This document shows positions 15,988 to 23,269 of a stretch of DNA of 39,362 nucleotides, in pieces. Positions within the stretch are counted from its first letter, which is position 1. Every line of letters starts with the position of its first letter. Under the pieces are notes generated by a model. The model did no database searches. It worked only from the letters and a program-made list of their open reading frames with translations, and was not told the origin of the DNA. Both the position numbers and the translations under genes were made by a program. The stretch lies in the NCBI GenBank assembly GCA_029167045.1, contig JARFPK010000021.1, positions 1 to 39,362 on the forward strand, given 5' to 3'. The DNA comes from Candidatus Methanocrinis natronophilus (GTDB lineage Archaea; Halobacteriota; Methanosarcinia; Methanotrichales; Methanotrichaceae).

Positions 15988-16479
15988 ATGAGGGACTTCG
16001 CCAAAGAGATCTTGGAGGTTTTAGAGGAGAACGCCAGGGCCACCCCCGGAGAGATCGCAACCCTGCTGGGCCGGTCCGAGGAGGAGGTCAGCGGTGAGAT
16101 CAAGGGCCTGGAGGAGTCGGGGGTCATAAGGAAGTACATGACCATGATCAACTGGGAGAAGATCGACGACGGATACGTCTACGCCATCGTGGAGCTGAAG
16201 GTCTCCCTCCATCGGGACAAGGGGTACGACGCCATCGCCGAGAGGATAGCCCGGTTCTCCGAGGTCCAGTCGGTGAGGCTGATATCCGGGGACCACGACA
16301 TATCCTTCACCGTCCGGGGCAAGTCGATGAAGGACGTCGCCTTCTTCGTCACCGAGAAGATAGCAACCCTGAAGGGGGTCGAGTCGACCTGCACCCACTT
16401 CGTCCTCAAGAGCTACAAGGAGCATGGGGTAATCCTCTACGATAGGGCCCAGCCCAAAAGATTGGTGGTCACCGCATGA
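15988..16479 (+). CDS. Lrp/AsnC family transcription regulator
   Basis: 163 aa. The N-terminal winged helix (about 1-60; ILEVLEENARATPGEIATLL then SGVIRKYMTMINW) is typical of feast/famine regulators. The RAM/ligand domain (about 65-150; VYAIVELKV, VQSVRLISGDHDISFTVRG) mediates oligomers and amino-acid sensing. A TATA-like ACTATAAT (15953-15960) 27 bp before the ATG suggests a leaderless or very short leader. The stop overlaps the ATG of the aminotransferase gene (ATGA), so the regulator probably controls, or senses the product of, that enzyme. Confidence 0.92.
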   Translation: MRDFAKEILEVLEENARATPGEIATLLGRSEEEVSGEIKGLEESGVIRKYMTMINWEKIDDGYVYAIVELKVSLHRDKGYDAIAERIARFSEVQSVRLISGDHDISFTVRGKSMKDVAFFVTEKIATLKGVESTCTHFVLKSYKEHGVILYDRAQPKRLVVTA

Positions 16480-17738
16480 CCGACGGCCAGATCAGCGAAA
16501 AGAATAAGAAACTTACGATGGCCAAGCCCGCCCTCTGGCGGCCCGAAGCCCACCTATCGACGACGGTGAGGGATATGCCCCCCTCGGGTATCAGGAAGTT
16601 CTTCGATATAGTGGTGGAGATGGAGGACGTCATCAGCCTGGGGGTGGGGGAGCCGGACTTTCCGACCCCGTGGCACATCCGGGAGGCCTGCATCTACTCC
16701 CTCGAAGGCGGTAACACATCCTACACCTCAAACAAGGGGCTTCCTGAGCTGAGGGAGGTCCTGGCGGAGTCGGTGGAGGAGGACCTGGCCCTCGACTACG
16801 ACCCCGAAGACGAGATCCTCATCACCACCGGCGTCTCGGAGGCAGTCGACCTCGCCTTCAGGGCGACCCTCAACTCCGGCGACGAGGTGATCGTCCCCCA
16901 GCCCTGCTACGTCGCCTACGTCCCCGACGTCCTCCTGGCAGGGGGCGTTCCCCGGCCGGTGGCGACGAGGCTCTCCGAGGAGTTCAAGCTCCGTCCCGAG
17001 GACTTCGCCGGAGAGATAAACGAGAGGACGAAGGCCCTGGTCTTGAGCTACCCCAACAACCCCACCGGGGCTGTCATGACCCGGGAGGATCTGGAGGAGA
17101 TCGCAGACCTGGTGGTGGAGAACGACCTCCTGGTGATATCCGACGAGGTCTACGACAAGCTCACCTACGACGGCAAGCACGTGAGCTTCGCCCAGCTGGA
17201 GGGGATGCAGGAGAGGACGGTCCTCTTGAACGGCCTCTCCAAGTCCTCGGCCATGACAGGATGGAGGATAGGCTACGCCTTCGGCGACCCCGCCATCATC
17301 GGAGCCATGACCAAGGTCCACCAGTACACCATGCTCTGCGCCCCCACCATGGCCCAGGTGGCGGCGGTGGAGGCGGTCAGGCGAGGGGAGGAGGAGGTGA
17401 TGGCGATGAAGCGGGAGTACGACCGCAGAAGGAGGCTCTTCGTCTCGGAGCTGGAGAGGCTCGGCCTTCCCTGCTTCGAGCCGAAGGGGGCCTTCTACGC
17501 CTTCCCCTCCATCCAGGGGACGGGGCTCTCCTCGGAGGAGTTCTCCGAGGAGCTCTTGAAGGAGGAGAGGGTGGCGGCGGTCCCGGGTAACGCCTTCGGC
17601 GAGAGCGGCGAAGGTTTCATCCGGTGCTCTTATGCCACCTCCAAGGAGGAGATCCTGGAGGCGATCGACAGGATCGAGAGGTTCCTAGCTAACCTCGAGG
17701 CGCGAGGCAGGTCGGGGAAAGGAATAAAAAAGGTTTAA
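16476..17738 (+). CDS. Class I/II PLP-dependent aminotransferase
   Basis: 420 aa, fold type I. It shows the substrate loop GVGEPDFPTP, the Tyr-ring contact region (YVAYVP), SYPNNPTGAV with the conserved Asn, the PLP Asp in VISDEVYDKL, the Schiff-base lysine Lys256 in NGLSKSSAMTGWRIGY, and a C-terminal Arg in FIRCSYA. Archaeal relatives are aspartate/aromatic aminotransferases. The exact substrate cannot be told. ATG 16476 overlaps the Lrp stop. An internal ATG (16518, MAKPALW) is an alternative start that matches typical family length. Confidence 0.93.
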   Translation: MTDGQISEKNKKLTMAKPALWRPEAHLSTTVRDMPPSGIRKFFDIVVEMEDVISLGVGEPDFPTPWHIREACIYSLEGGNTSYTSNKGLPELREVLAESVEEDLALDYDPEDEILITTGVSEAVDLAFRATLNSGDEVIVPQPCYVAYVPDVLLAGGVPRPVATRLSEEFKLRPEDFAGEINERTKALVLSYPNNPTGAVMTREDLEEIADLVVENDLLVISDEVYDKLTYDGKHVSFAQLEGMQERTVLLNGLSKSSAMTGWRIGYAFGDPAIIGAMTKVHQYTMLCAPTMAQVAAVEAVRRGEEEVMAMKREYDRRRRLFVSELERLGLPCFEPKGAFYAFPSIQGTGLSSEEFSEELLKEERVAAVPGNAFGESGEGFIRCSYATSKEEILEAIDRIERFLANLEARGRSGKGIKKV

Positions 17739-17762
17739 TACCTCCCTTCCGTTTCGACCCCG

Positions 17763-18386
17763 ATGCTCAAGTCCCGTCTGGTGGACGGAAAGAAGGTCGA
17801 CAGGCTCCTGGCGGGGCTCGCCCGCCTCGGCATATCCCCCAACGGCTGGACCGCCCTCGCCCTGGCCGTCGCCTTCGGTGGCTTCTTCGCCCTCTGGGCA
17901 GGCCAGCTCCTCCCCGGGCTCATACTATTTCTTATATCGGGAGCCTTCGACATCGTCGACGGGTCGGTGGCGAGGGCGACCGGTAGAGCCTCCGCGACGG
18001 GGGCCTTCCTCGACGGGGTCCTGGACAGGTACGTTGAGGCCCTCCTGATCCTGGGCCTCCTCTTCTACCTCGGCCCCGGCGCCGAATTTATCATACCAGC
18101 AGGCGCCTGGATCGCGATCCTCATCTTCGGGGCGGTGATGACCTCCTTCGTCCGGGCCTACGCCGACCACCGGGGGCTCGTCAAGGACCAGGAGGCTCTG
18201 GCCGTGGAGATGGGGGGGCTTCTCGAGAGGGCCGAGAGGCTGATCCTCATCTACGCCGGGATGATAGGAGCCCTTCTATTCGGCGACGGCTGGCTTCTGG
18301 GGGCGATCGTCGTCGCCGCCGTCCTCTCCAACCTCACCGCCATCCAGAGGATATTTGTAGCCATCCGGATCGGGAGACGCGGCTAG
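17763..18386 (+). CDS. CDP-alcohol phosphatidyltransferase (archaetidylinositol-phosphate synthase type)
   Basis: 207 aa with the full CDP-alcohol phosphotransferase motif D66-G-x2-A-R-x8-G-x3-D-x3-D88 (DGSVARATGRASATGAFLDG...). Several membrane helices flank it (FGGFFALWAGQLLPGLILFL, ALLILGLLFYL, a terminal GAIVVAAVLSNL). It makes ether phospholipid head groups in the membrane. The short form and motif fit archaetidylinositol-phosphate synthase, which joins CDP-archaeol and inositol phosphate. A TATA-like TTTAATAC about 25 bp before the ATG suggests a leaderless message. Confidence 0.88.
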   Translation: MLKSRLVDGKKVDRLLAGLARLGISPNGWTALALAVAFGGFFALWAGQLLPGLILFLISGAFDIVDGSVARATGRASATGAFLDGVLDRYVEALLILGLLFYLGPGAEFIIPAGAWIAILIFGAVMTSFVRAYADHRGLVKDQEALAVEMGGLLERAERLILIYAGMIGALLFGDGWLLGAIVVAAVLSNLTAIQRIFVAIRIGRRG

Positions 18387-18411
18387 ATCCCGGGGGGAAA
18401 AAGGAGGAGAA

Positions 18412-18591
18412 GTGACGGTCTCATGGCCGGCCTGGCGGGCCGCTTATCTTCCGGTTTCGCCGATCGAACCCCCGCAGATGCCAAGAGCGATAGGGGGTCG
18501 AAGGTCGCTCAACCTTCAGCCCCCGGTCTCGTCGAGATGGGCCAGCCGCCGGCACAATCCCCCTGCGGTGGAGTTCAGGAGGTGGCTGTAA
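18412..18591 (+). CDS. Possible 59-aa basic protein, hypothetical
   Basis: GTG 18412 follows a strong ribosome-binding site (AAGGAGGAGA, 18401-18410) by one nucleotide, closer than usual. The frame runs 59 codons (MTVSWPAWRAAYLPV... to ...VEFRRWL). The product is rich in Arg, Pro and Ser, with no domain recognised. The remainder of the 18387-18645 gap holds no other candidate gene. Tight spacing and skewed composition make this doubtful. Confidence 0.25.
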   Translation: MTVSWPAWRAAYLPVSPIEPPQMPRAIGGRRSLNLQPPVSSRWASRRHNPPAVEFRRWL

Positions 18592-18645
18592 GCACGGCGG
18601 TGGATAGTACGATCATACTTAGTATTAAGCATTTCGGTTAAATTG

Positions 18646-18987
18646 CTACAGGCCTTCCGGGGACGATCCTTCGACCTTCTCCAGGTATAAGAGGCCGGTG
18701 GGGGTCGCCCTGTAACCGCATGATGCGGCTTCGACGACGAGGGCCTTCTCCAGCATAGCGAGGTGGAAGGCGGCCCGCTTCTCGTCGATCCCCAAGACCC
18801 CGGCGACCTCCTCCACCGATCCGACCCCCGCCGCCACGAGCTTCAGAATATCCCTCCTCGCCCGCAGCTGGAGGACCTCCAGGGCGAACCTGTGCCCTTC
18901 GGCACTGTCCCACCACTTGGGCTCCTCTCCTTCGCCGGAGGGCTCGACCCCGGACCTTCCATCTCGACTTTCCTCTTGCGGACCCAT
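18646..18987 (-). CDS. Small winged-helix (ArsR-like) DNA-binding protein
   Basis: 113 aa. After a polar N-terminal tail of about 25 residues comes WWDSAEGHRFALEVLQLRAR, then a winged-helix: RDILKLVAAGVGSVEEVAGV, LGIDEKRAAFHLAMLEKALV as recognition helix, and a wing CGYRATPTGLLYLEKV. It has no visible effector domain. Likely a transcription regulator; target unknown. It is convergent with the preceding lipid-synthesis region and monocistronic. Confidence 0.7.
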   Translation of the reverse strand: MGPQEESRDGRSGVEPSGEGEEPKWWDSAEGHRFALEVLQLRARRDILKLVAAGVGSVEEVAGVLGIDEKRAAFHLAMLEKALVVEAASCGYRATPTGLLYLEKVEGSSPEGL

Positions 18988-19093
18988 AATACTAAGACGG
19001 AGCCTTGAAGCTAAAAAGCCGACCGCCTGATGATGGGGTTGAGAGAGAAAAATGGTTATCTAGGTGATCTCAATGGCAGGATGGTGCTGATTT

Positions 19094-19537
19094 ATGGGTG
19101 AGGAGAAGGGTGAGAATAAGGGTGGGGAGAAGTTTGAGGCGATCAGAGGGAGGGTGGAGGAGGAGCCCTTCGCCAGGAAGATGGGCCTAAGGCTGTTGGA
19201 GGTGGGCGAAGGGCGCGCCCTGGTGGAGATGAAGTTCACCGAAGAGATGGATAACATCTTCGGGATGGCCCACGGGGGGGCGATATTCTCCCTCATCGAT
19301 GAGGCCTTCGAGGTGGCAGCAAACTCCCACGGCACCGTCGCCGTCGCCCTCAGCATGACCGTAAATTACGTCAGCAGCCCTCCAAAGGGGGAGACCCTCC
19401 GGGCCGAGGCGAGGGAGGTCGATAGGTCGAAGAGGGTCGCAACCTACGAGATCCGGGTCTCGACGGAAGGGGGCGAGCTCATCGCCGTCTGCCAGGCCCT
19501 GGCCTACAGGAAGAGGGATCCTCTGCCATTTCTGTGA
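19094..19537 (+). CDS. Hotdog-fold thioesterase, PaaI family
   Basis: 147 aa. It shows the PaaI/HGG motif at MAHGGAIFSLIDEAFEVAAN, with the catalytic Asp or Glu in the helix, and SMTVNYVSSPPKGETLRAEA in the following strands. Hotdog thioesterases of this type hydrolyse acyl- or aryl-CoA thioesters in the cytoplasm. The highly charged N-terminal tail (MGEEKGENKGGEKFE) is outside the fold. The substrate is unknown. Confidence 0.88.
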   Translation: MGEEKGENKGGEKFEAIRGRVEEEPFARKMGLRLLEVGEGRALVEMKFTEEMDNIFGMAHGGAIFSLIDEAFEVAANSHGTVAVALSMTVNYVSSPPKGETLRAEAREVDRSKRVATYEIRVSTEGGELIAVCQALAYRKRDPLPFL

Positions 19538-19666
19538 AGGGCGGAAAAGAGGTCTGGAGCAGAAGAGGTCTAGGGCCAAAGGGGTCTGAGGTTTCTGGGG
19601 GATCGGTGGTGGTGGGTTCTGGATGATCGGGATCTGGAGGCCCAGCGGCTCACCCTTTCCCCTCTT

Positions 19667-20050
19667 TTAGAGCTTCAATGCCTTCAGCCGCGAGAGCATC
19701 TTCTCGGCTCCAAAGGCGGCAGGAACGATGACGAGATCCGTTCTCAGACCGGCAGCTTCAACGTGCTCTATCGTCACGAAACCGAGGCTTTTGAGATCTT
19801 TGCCGTCGAACCTGATCTCCAAGAATACGTTCGAAGATACGAACTGATCGAACTGGTCGTTGTTCTCAGGGACCGTCGCCAGGGGCAGATCCCGCCACGC
19901 CAGCCATGAGTAACATTTCTGTAGCGCCCGGTGATCCTCCCGCCCTTCCGGGACGGGCCATCCCTGGGATGTCCACCTTATCCTCCCGGCTATCTCCGAT
20001 GCGATGCTCTTCCCACCGGGGGTAAACCCCCCGGCCATATCTTCGCTCAT
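19667..20050 (-). CDS. Hypothetical protein, second gene of a two-gene unit
   Basis: 127 aa, MSEDMAGGFTPGGKSIASEI..., not recognised. The C-terminal half alternates hydrophobic and charged residues (FDGKDLKSLGFVTIEHV, RTDLVIVPAAFGAEKMLSRL), consistent with an alpha/beta fold. It starts 1 nt after the stop of the preceding small HTH-like gene, so the two are cotranscribed and perhaps function together. No toxin catalytic motif could be identified. Confidence 0.55.
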   Translation of the reverse strand: MSEDMAGGFTPGGKSIASEIAGRIRWTSQGWPVPEGREDHRALQKCYSWLAWRDLPLATVPENNDQFDQFVSSNVFLEIRFDGKDLKSLGFVTIEHVEAAGLRTDLVIVPAAFGAEKMLSRLKALKL

Positions 20051-20051
20051 C

Positions 20052-20282
20052 TTAGTTCACTTTCTCGTTAGATCTCTCGACGGGGTCTGGCTGATGCGCC
20101 CCTTCTTCCAGCATCTTCTTCAATCGAGATCTGAGGGTTCTCATGCTCACATTGTGGACGACCGATATGGCCACCAGATCTCCATAGCCTTCTAGGGCAT
20201 CCTTGAGCGTCCGTTCCAGGGTCTCTTCCGAGATCGATCTATCCTCTGATATCGATCTATTATCTTCTCTCATCATATTCAA
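20052..20282 (-). CDS. Small helical HTH-like protein, first gene of the pair
   Basis: 76 aa. After a polar segment with an imperfect repeat (NRSISEDRSISEE) comes a helical region, LERTLKDALEGYGDLVAISV then VHNVSMRTLRSRLKKMLEEG. The latter looks like a helix-turn-helix of the Fis or resolvase-like kind (VHNVSMRTLRSRLKKML as recognition helix). It may be a small DNA-binding regulator of the following gene. Size and order (small regulator, then a 127-aa partner, 1-nt gap) would also fit a toxin-antitoxin arrangement, which is only inferred. Confidence 0.5.
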   Translation of the reverse strand: MNMMREDNRSISEDRSISEETLERTLKDALEGYGDLVAISVVHNVSMRTLRSRLKKMLEEGAHQPDPVERSNEKVN

Positions 20283-20347
20283 ATCGCTTCCTCCTTAATA
20301 TTCAGGATTTTATTCTTTATTTATCATATTTATCTTCGGCTGTGCCG

Positions 20348-20491
20348 ATGGCCGCACCGAAAAAGAGCGAGAAGTTCAGACGGGATATCTCCGCCCGAGA
20401 GATCACCATATCTCTGGCGAGAGAGACCATCCATCAGCATAGAGGCCGTGGGAAGGGAAAATTCGCCTCCCAGGACCCCAAAGACGCTTAA
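20348..20491 (+). CDS. Small basic protein, 47 aa, probably leaderless
   Basis: ATG 20348 to TAA 20489-20491 encodes MAAPKKSEKFRRDISAREIT... and ends KFASQDPKDA. It is rich in Lys/Arg, with no cysteine. An AT-rich TATA-like stretch (ttctttatttatcatattta, 20313-20332) ends 16-20 bp upstream, so the message could start close to the ATG. It has no recognised family but reads as a plausible small nucleic-acid-binding protein. Its stop is 14 nt from the convergent TRAM gene. Confidence 0.45.
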   Translation: MAAPKKSEKFRRDISAREITISLARETIHQHRGRGKGKFASQDPKDA

Positions 20492-20505
20492 GGCAGAAGA
20501 TGATT

Positions 20506-20745
20506 TCAGACCTTGTGAGCTATAGCGAACCGCTGCATAACCTTGTCGACCATTATGGTGGCCTTATCGCCGACCCCGGTCTCCGGGACGAAGATTACGA
20601 AACCCTCGATCCTGGCTATGCCGTCTCCCTGCTTTGATATGTCTTCAATCTCAACGTCATATTCCTTTCCAGTCTCCACCGGCGCAGAGGGACCAAACCC
20701 GCTGCCGCCAAAAGAGCCTCTATTATTGCCGTACAAACTTTGCAC
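20506..20745 (-). CDS. TRAM-domain protein
   Basis: 79 aa. A short Gly-rich N-terminal tail (MQSLYGNNRGSFGGSGFGPS) leads into a single TRAM domain: GKEYDVEIEDISKQGDGIAR, IEGFVIFVPETGVGDKATIM, ending VMQRFAIAHKV. Stand-alone TRAM proteins of methanogens bind RNA and act as RNA chaperones, in some species induced by cold. A TATA-like TTTAAATA on the minus strand (near 20815-20808) lies about 60 bp upstream. Confidence 0.9.
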   Translation of the reverse strand: MQSLYGNNRGSFGGSGFGPSAPVETGKEYDVEIEDISKQGDGIARIEGFVIFVPETGVGDKATIMVDKVMQRFAIAHKV

Positions 20746-20922
20746 CGTCCTTTGCGAAAAACCATAAAACAGATCAGCTTAACGCGGGACCTAGGACGGT
20801 ATGAGAGTATTTAAACCTTTGCACACCGCCACAAAGACCGTCCTCAGTTCTGCTCTTCGGCTATGAATGGCCACGAATAAAGGGAAGGAAGAACGCGAAA
20901 GGTTCGGAAAGCATCATGTCTA

Positions 20923-22137
20923 TCAATCTTGATCGAGCCGAAGTACCCCGTCCTCTTTGGGCAGCCGGCTCCCATCTTCCTCCGCCGCCTCTGCAATAGA
21001 CTGCTCCACCGGCTTGTTCAGCAGCTCAGAGGCCCTCCGCTTCGAGATCGCCTCCTCGGCCAGGGCCAGATTTACGAGAAGCTCAAAGCGCATCGGCCAC
21101 TCTTCTGGAATCTCGCCGCCGGGCTCTCTCTTGTGCCAACCTCGCGCCCTGAACCTCTTGAAGAGGGCAGTTGCCTTCTCCTCGGATATTATGCCGAGAT
21201 CTTTCGCCCGATAGATCCAGGCCTTCATGCTCATGCCGTACTTCAACTTGAGGGCGAGGAGCTCAAAGTCGCTGAGGTCTCGCCTCCACCCCTTCCCCTC
21301 CGCCAGCTCCAGCTCGAAGCGGGCCGCCTTCTCCGGGACGAGGAAGGCTCCGGCGAAGCGGCTTGCAGCCCTCTCGGCGTCGAGGCCTCCGCCAGGCTCG
21401 ATCATAAAGTGGCCCAGCTCGTGAGCGATGCTGAACCGCTGCCGATCCCCCGTCAGATTCGACCGCGCCACCACCACCGGGGCCCGGCCGTCGTCCTCGG
21501 CAAAGAAGGTGCAGGCGTCGAACCCCTTGCCCCGCTGCCGATCCCCCGTCAGATTCGACCGCGCCACCACCACCGGGGCCCGGCCGTCGTCCTCGGCAAA
21601 GAAGGTGCAGGCGTCGAACCCCTTGCCGCCGGCGAGGTCGATCACCCCCACCTTTATCCCCCGGTCCTCCAGGAGGTGGACGAGGTTATCTAAGGGGCCT
21701 GATCCCAGGTCCCACGCCCGACGCAGGTCGGTGGCCGCCCTCTCCACCTCCTCCATCGAAGAGACCGACCGTGGAAAGCCGGGGGGATGCTCGAACCGCA
21801 GCCCCCCCTCATCGGGGCGGAGGATCCTCTCGATCTCGAGGTACCTCTCCAGGCAGTCGGCGATCCCGGCGATGATTGCCGCCTCCTTCTTTTTGGGGAG
21901 AGCCCGCCGTCTTCGATAGTCGGGGGTGATAGCGACGACGGCTCTGGGCCTGACGAAGAACTCGACCCCCACCCCCAGGGCCTTTGAGAGGCGGAGGAGG
22001 ACGCCGGAGCTGGGGGCGTTTATGTCCCGCTCGTACTTGGATATCGCCTGGGCGCTGACCCCGGCCCGCTCCGCCAGCTCCCGCTGGCTCATGCCCCTTA
22101 TCTTTCTCGCCTGCTTGATCCGCTCGCCTATGGTCAT
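20923..22137 (-). CDS. XRE-family regulator fused to ImmA/IrrE-type metalloprotease, with internal duplication
   Basis: 404 aa. The N-terminal XRE helix-turn-helix (about 1-60) reads IGERIKQARKIRGMSQRELA with recognition helix SAQAISKYERDIN. The C-terminal ImmA/IrrE (DUF955, COG2856) zinc protease has the HExxH motif at 239-243 in FSIAHELGHFMIEP. Such proteins control mobile elements, stress or toxin-antitoxin loci by cleaving or binding a regulator. Residues 171-202 are repeated exactly as 203-234, just before HExxH, from a 96-bp tandem duplication. The extra 32 residues duplicate a strand-forming segment and could alter activity. It diverges from a TIR-domain gene. An inverted repeat lies upstream. 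Confidence 0.9.
   Translation of the reverse strand: MTIGERIKQARKIRGMSQRELAERAGVSAQAISKYERDINAPSSGVLLRLSKALGVGVEFFVRPRAVVAITPDYRRRRALPKKKEAAIIAGIADCLERYLEIERILRPDEGGLRFEHPPGFPRSVSSMEEVERAATDLRRAWDLGSGPLDNLVHLLEDRGIKVGVIDLAGGKGFDACTFFAEDDGRAPVVVARSNLTGDRQRGKGFDACTFFAEDDGRAPVVVARSNLTGDRQRFSIAHELGHFMIEPGGGLDAERAASRFAGAFLVPEKAARFELELAEGKGWRRDLSDFELLALKLKYGMSMKAWIYRAKDLGIISEEKATALFKRFRARGWHKREPGGEIPEEWPMRFELLVNLALAEEAISKRRASELLNKPVEQSIAEAAEEDGSRLPKEDGVLRLDQD
21436..21627. repeat. Exact 96-bp in-frame tandem duplication
   Basis: Bases 21436-21531 and 21532-21627 are identical by eye over the full 96 bp. The length is a multiple of three, so the reading frame is kept and 32 residues are doubled. 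The perfect identity implies a recent event, or an assembly artefact. Confidence 0.9.
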
Positions 22138-22152
22138 AGGTCTAACGCCTCA

Positions 22153-22191
22153 GGTTTACATTTGCTTGAGATTATGTTGATTTTGTAAACC
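22153..22191. promoter_or_regulatory. Wide inverted repeat in the XRE-ImmA/TIR intergenic region
   Basis: GGTTTACA (22153-22160) and TGTAAACC (22184-22191) are perfect inverted copies with starts 31 bp apart, about three helical turns. They sit just upstream of the XRE-ImmA gene and are a likely binding site for its regulator. The GTTTAC half-site resembles the operators at 768-828. Confidence 0.5.
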
Positions 22192-22320
22192 AAAAGGGTT
22201 TCGGTCTCCGGCAGGTCTGCGATGAAAGCATATAATCAGACATCTCCCCCCACCTCAGGGTGAGACCGACGGAAACCATGATTACCCCCTGGGCCCATCC
22301 CCCCCTGGAGTTCGCATCTC

Positions 22321-22881
22321 ATGATCACAAAAGTCTACATCAGCCACTGCGAGGAGGACGAGCCCCTCGCCCTGGATCTGGCGGAAGCTCTATGGCGGGT
22401 CGGCCTGGAGAGCTTCGTCGCCATCTACCGGCGCGCCCGCGGTATCTCGCCGGGGGAGAGGGCGAGATTTGGGATCCGCCACTCTGACTGCGTCGTCGCC
22501 CTCCTCACCCTCGACGGCGTGGTATCGCCGAGGGTCAACCAGGAGATCGGCTTTGCCTGCGGGATCGACCAAATGGTGATACCCCTCCAGGAGAAGGAGG
22601 CGGAGATGCCCGTCATGATAAGGCACCTCAAGCCGATCTCCTTCTCCCAGGAGACCTACTCCGACGCCCTCGGCGAGCTGATACTAAATATAAGGGACCT
22701 AACCGACCTCGAATGGCTGAAGATAAAGTGCCCCCTCTGCGGCGAGGAGATGACCCAGTACCTCCCGCCCGAAGAGGTGGTGGAGAGGGCGGTCCTCACG
22801 GATACGGGCCTCGACACCATCTGCTCCTACTGCGAGACCGCCCTCACCCTCGACCCCCGGACCTTCAAGCCCGTCGGCTGA
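22321..22881 (+). CDS. TIR-domain protein with C-terminal zinc ribbon
   Basis: 186 aa. The N-terminal TIR-like fold reads KVYISHCEEDEPLALDLAEA, then GISPGERARFGIRHSDCVVA and SPRVNQEIGFACGIDQMVIP. Glu75 in NQEIGFA occupies the position usual for the TIR catalytic glutamate of NAD-cleaving members. After about residue 130 comes a zinc ribbon: CPLCGEEM (Cys137, Cys140) and CSYCETAL (Cys168, Cys171). Prokaryotic TIR proteins are often NADases in defence systems or signalling adaptors. The zinc ribbon may bind nucleic acid or protein. It diverges from the XRE-ImmA gene, which could regulate it. Activity is inferred only. Confidence 0.8.
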   Translation: MITKVYISHCEEDEPLALDLAEALWRVGLESFVAIYRRARGISPGERARFGIRHSDCVVALLTLDGVVSPRVNQEIGFACGIDQMVIPLQEKEAEMPVMIRHLKPISFSQETYSDALGELILNIRDLTDLEWLKIKCPLCGEEMTQYLPPEEVVERAVLTDTGLDTICSYCETALTLDPRTFKPVG

Positions 22882-23269
22882 CCCGACCCCGCGGGCTGAC
22901 CGGATATCTCTTCACTCATCTCTTCACTCATCTCTCCTGCCGTCTCTCTACTGCCGTCTATACGCCGCTGTATCTCTCCTGCTGTATCTCCCCTGCCATC
23001 TCGTCCCCACGTCTCTCTCCACTCATCCATCACCTGCCATCCTCTCTCCCCCACCCTTCTCCAGGAGACGGGGGGCGGAGAGGGACGAGAGATATAATAT
23101 AGGGGCTCATCCCTGGGGGAGGGGGTGAGACGGGGAGTTCCATGATATCAGGCGAGGATCGGCCGGGATATCCGGCGGTTTTGGAAGGTTACCGACGGAG
23201 ACGCAAAGAGGCCTCTTTTCCCTCTACAAACCTTTTTATAATAGGAATAGATCTTGGGGGTAAGATCCG
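22882..23269. other. C/T-rich intergenic region before the ribosomal operon
   Basis: 388 bp without a credible gene. Bases 22905-23060 are strongly C/T-rich on the plus strand, with a 12-bp tandem repeat (TCTTCACTCATC twice, 22909-22932) and many tctctcctgc/ctgccgtctc-type variants. It is probably a degenerate low-complexity tract. Confidence 0.5.
23233..23243 (+). promoter_or_regulatory. TATA box for the ribosomal superoperon
   Basis: TTTTTATAATA lies 27-37 bp before ATG 23270. Transcription would start near 23262-23268. A GGGGGT ribosome-binding-like site at 23255-23260 may therefore lie at or before the 5' end. Confidence 0.6.

Noticed and set aside
16728-17321. 197-aa minus-strand frame opposite the aminotransferase
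   Set aside because: Shadow of the coding strand with Val/Asp/Gly/His-rich composition and no promoter or domain.
22909-22932. Possible CRISPR-like or short direct repeat
   Set aside because: Only two 12-bp copies with no spacers; it is part of a general C/T-rich tract.
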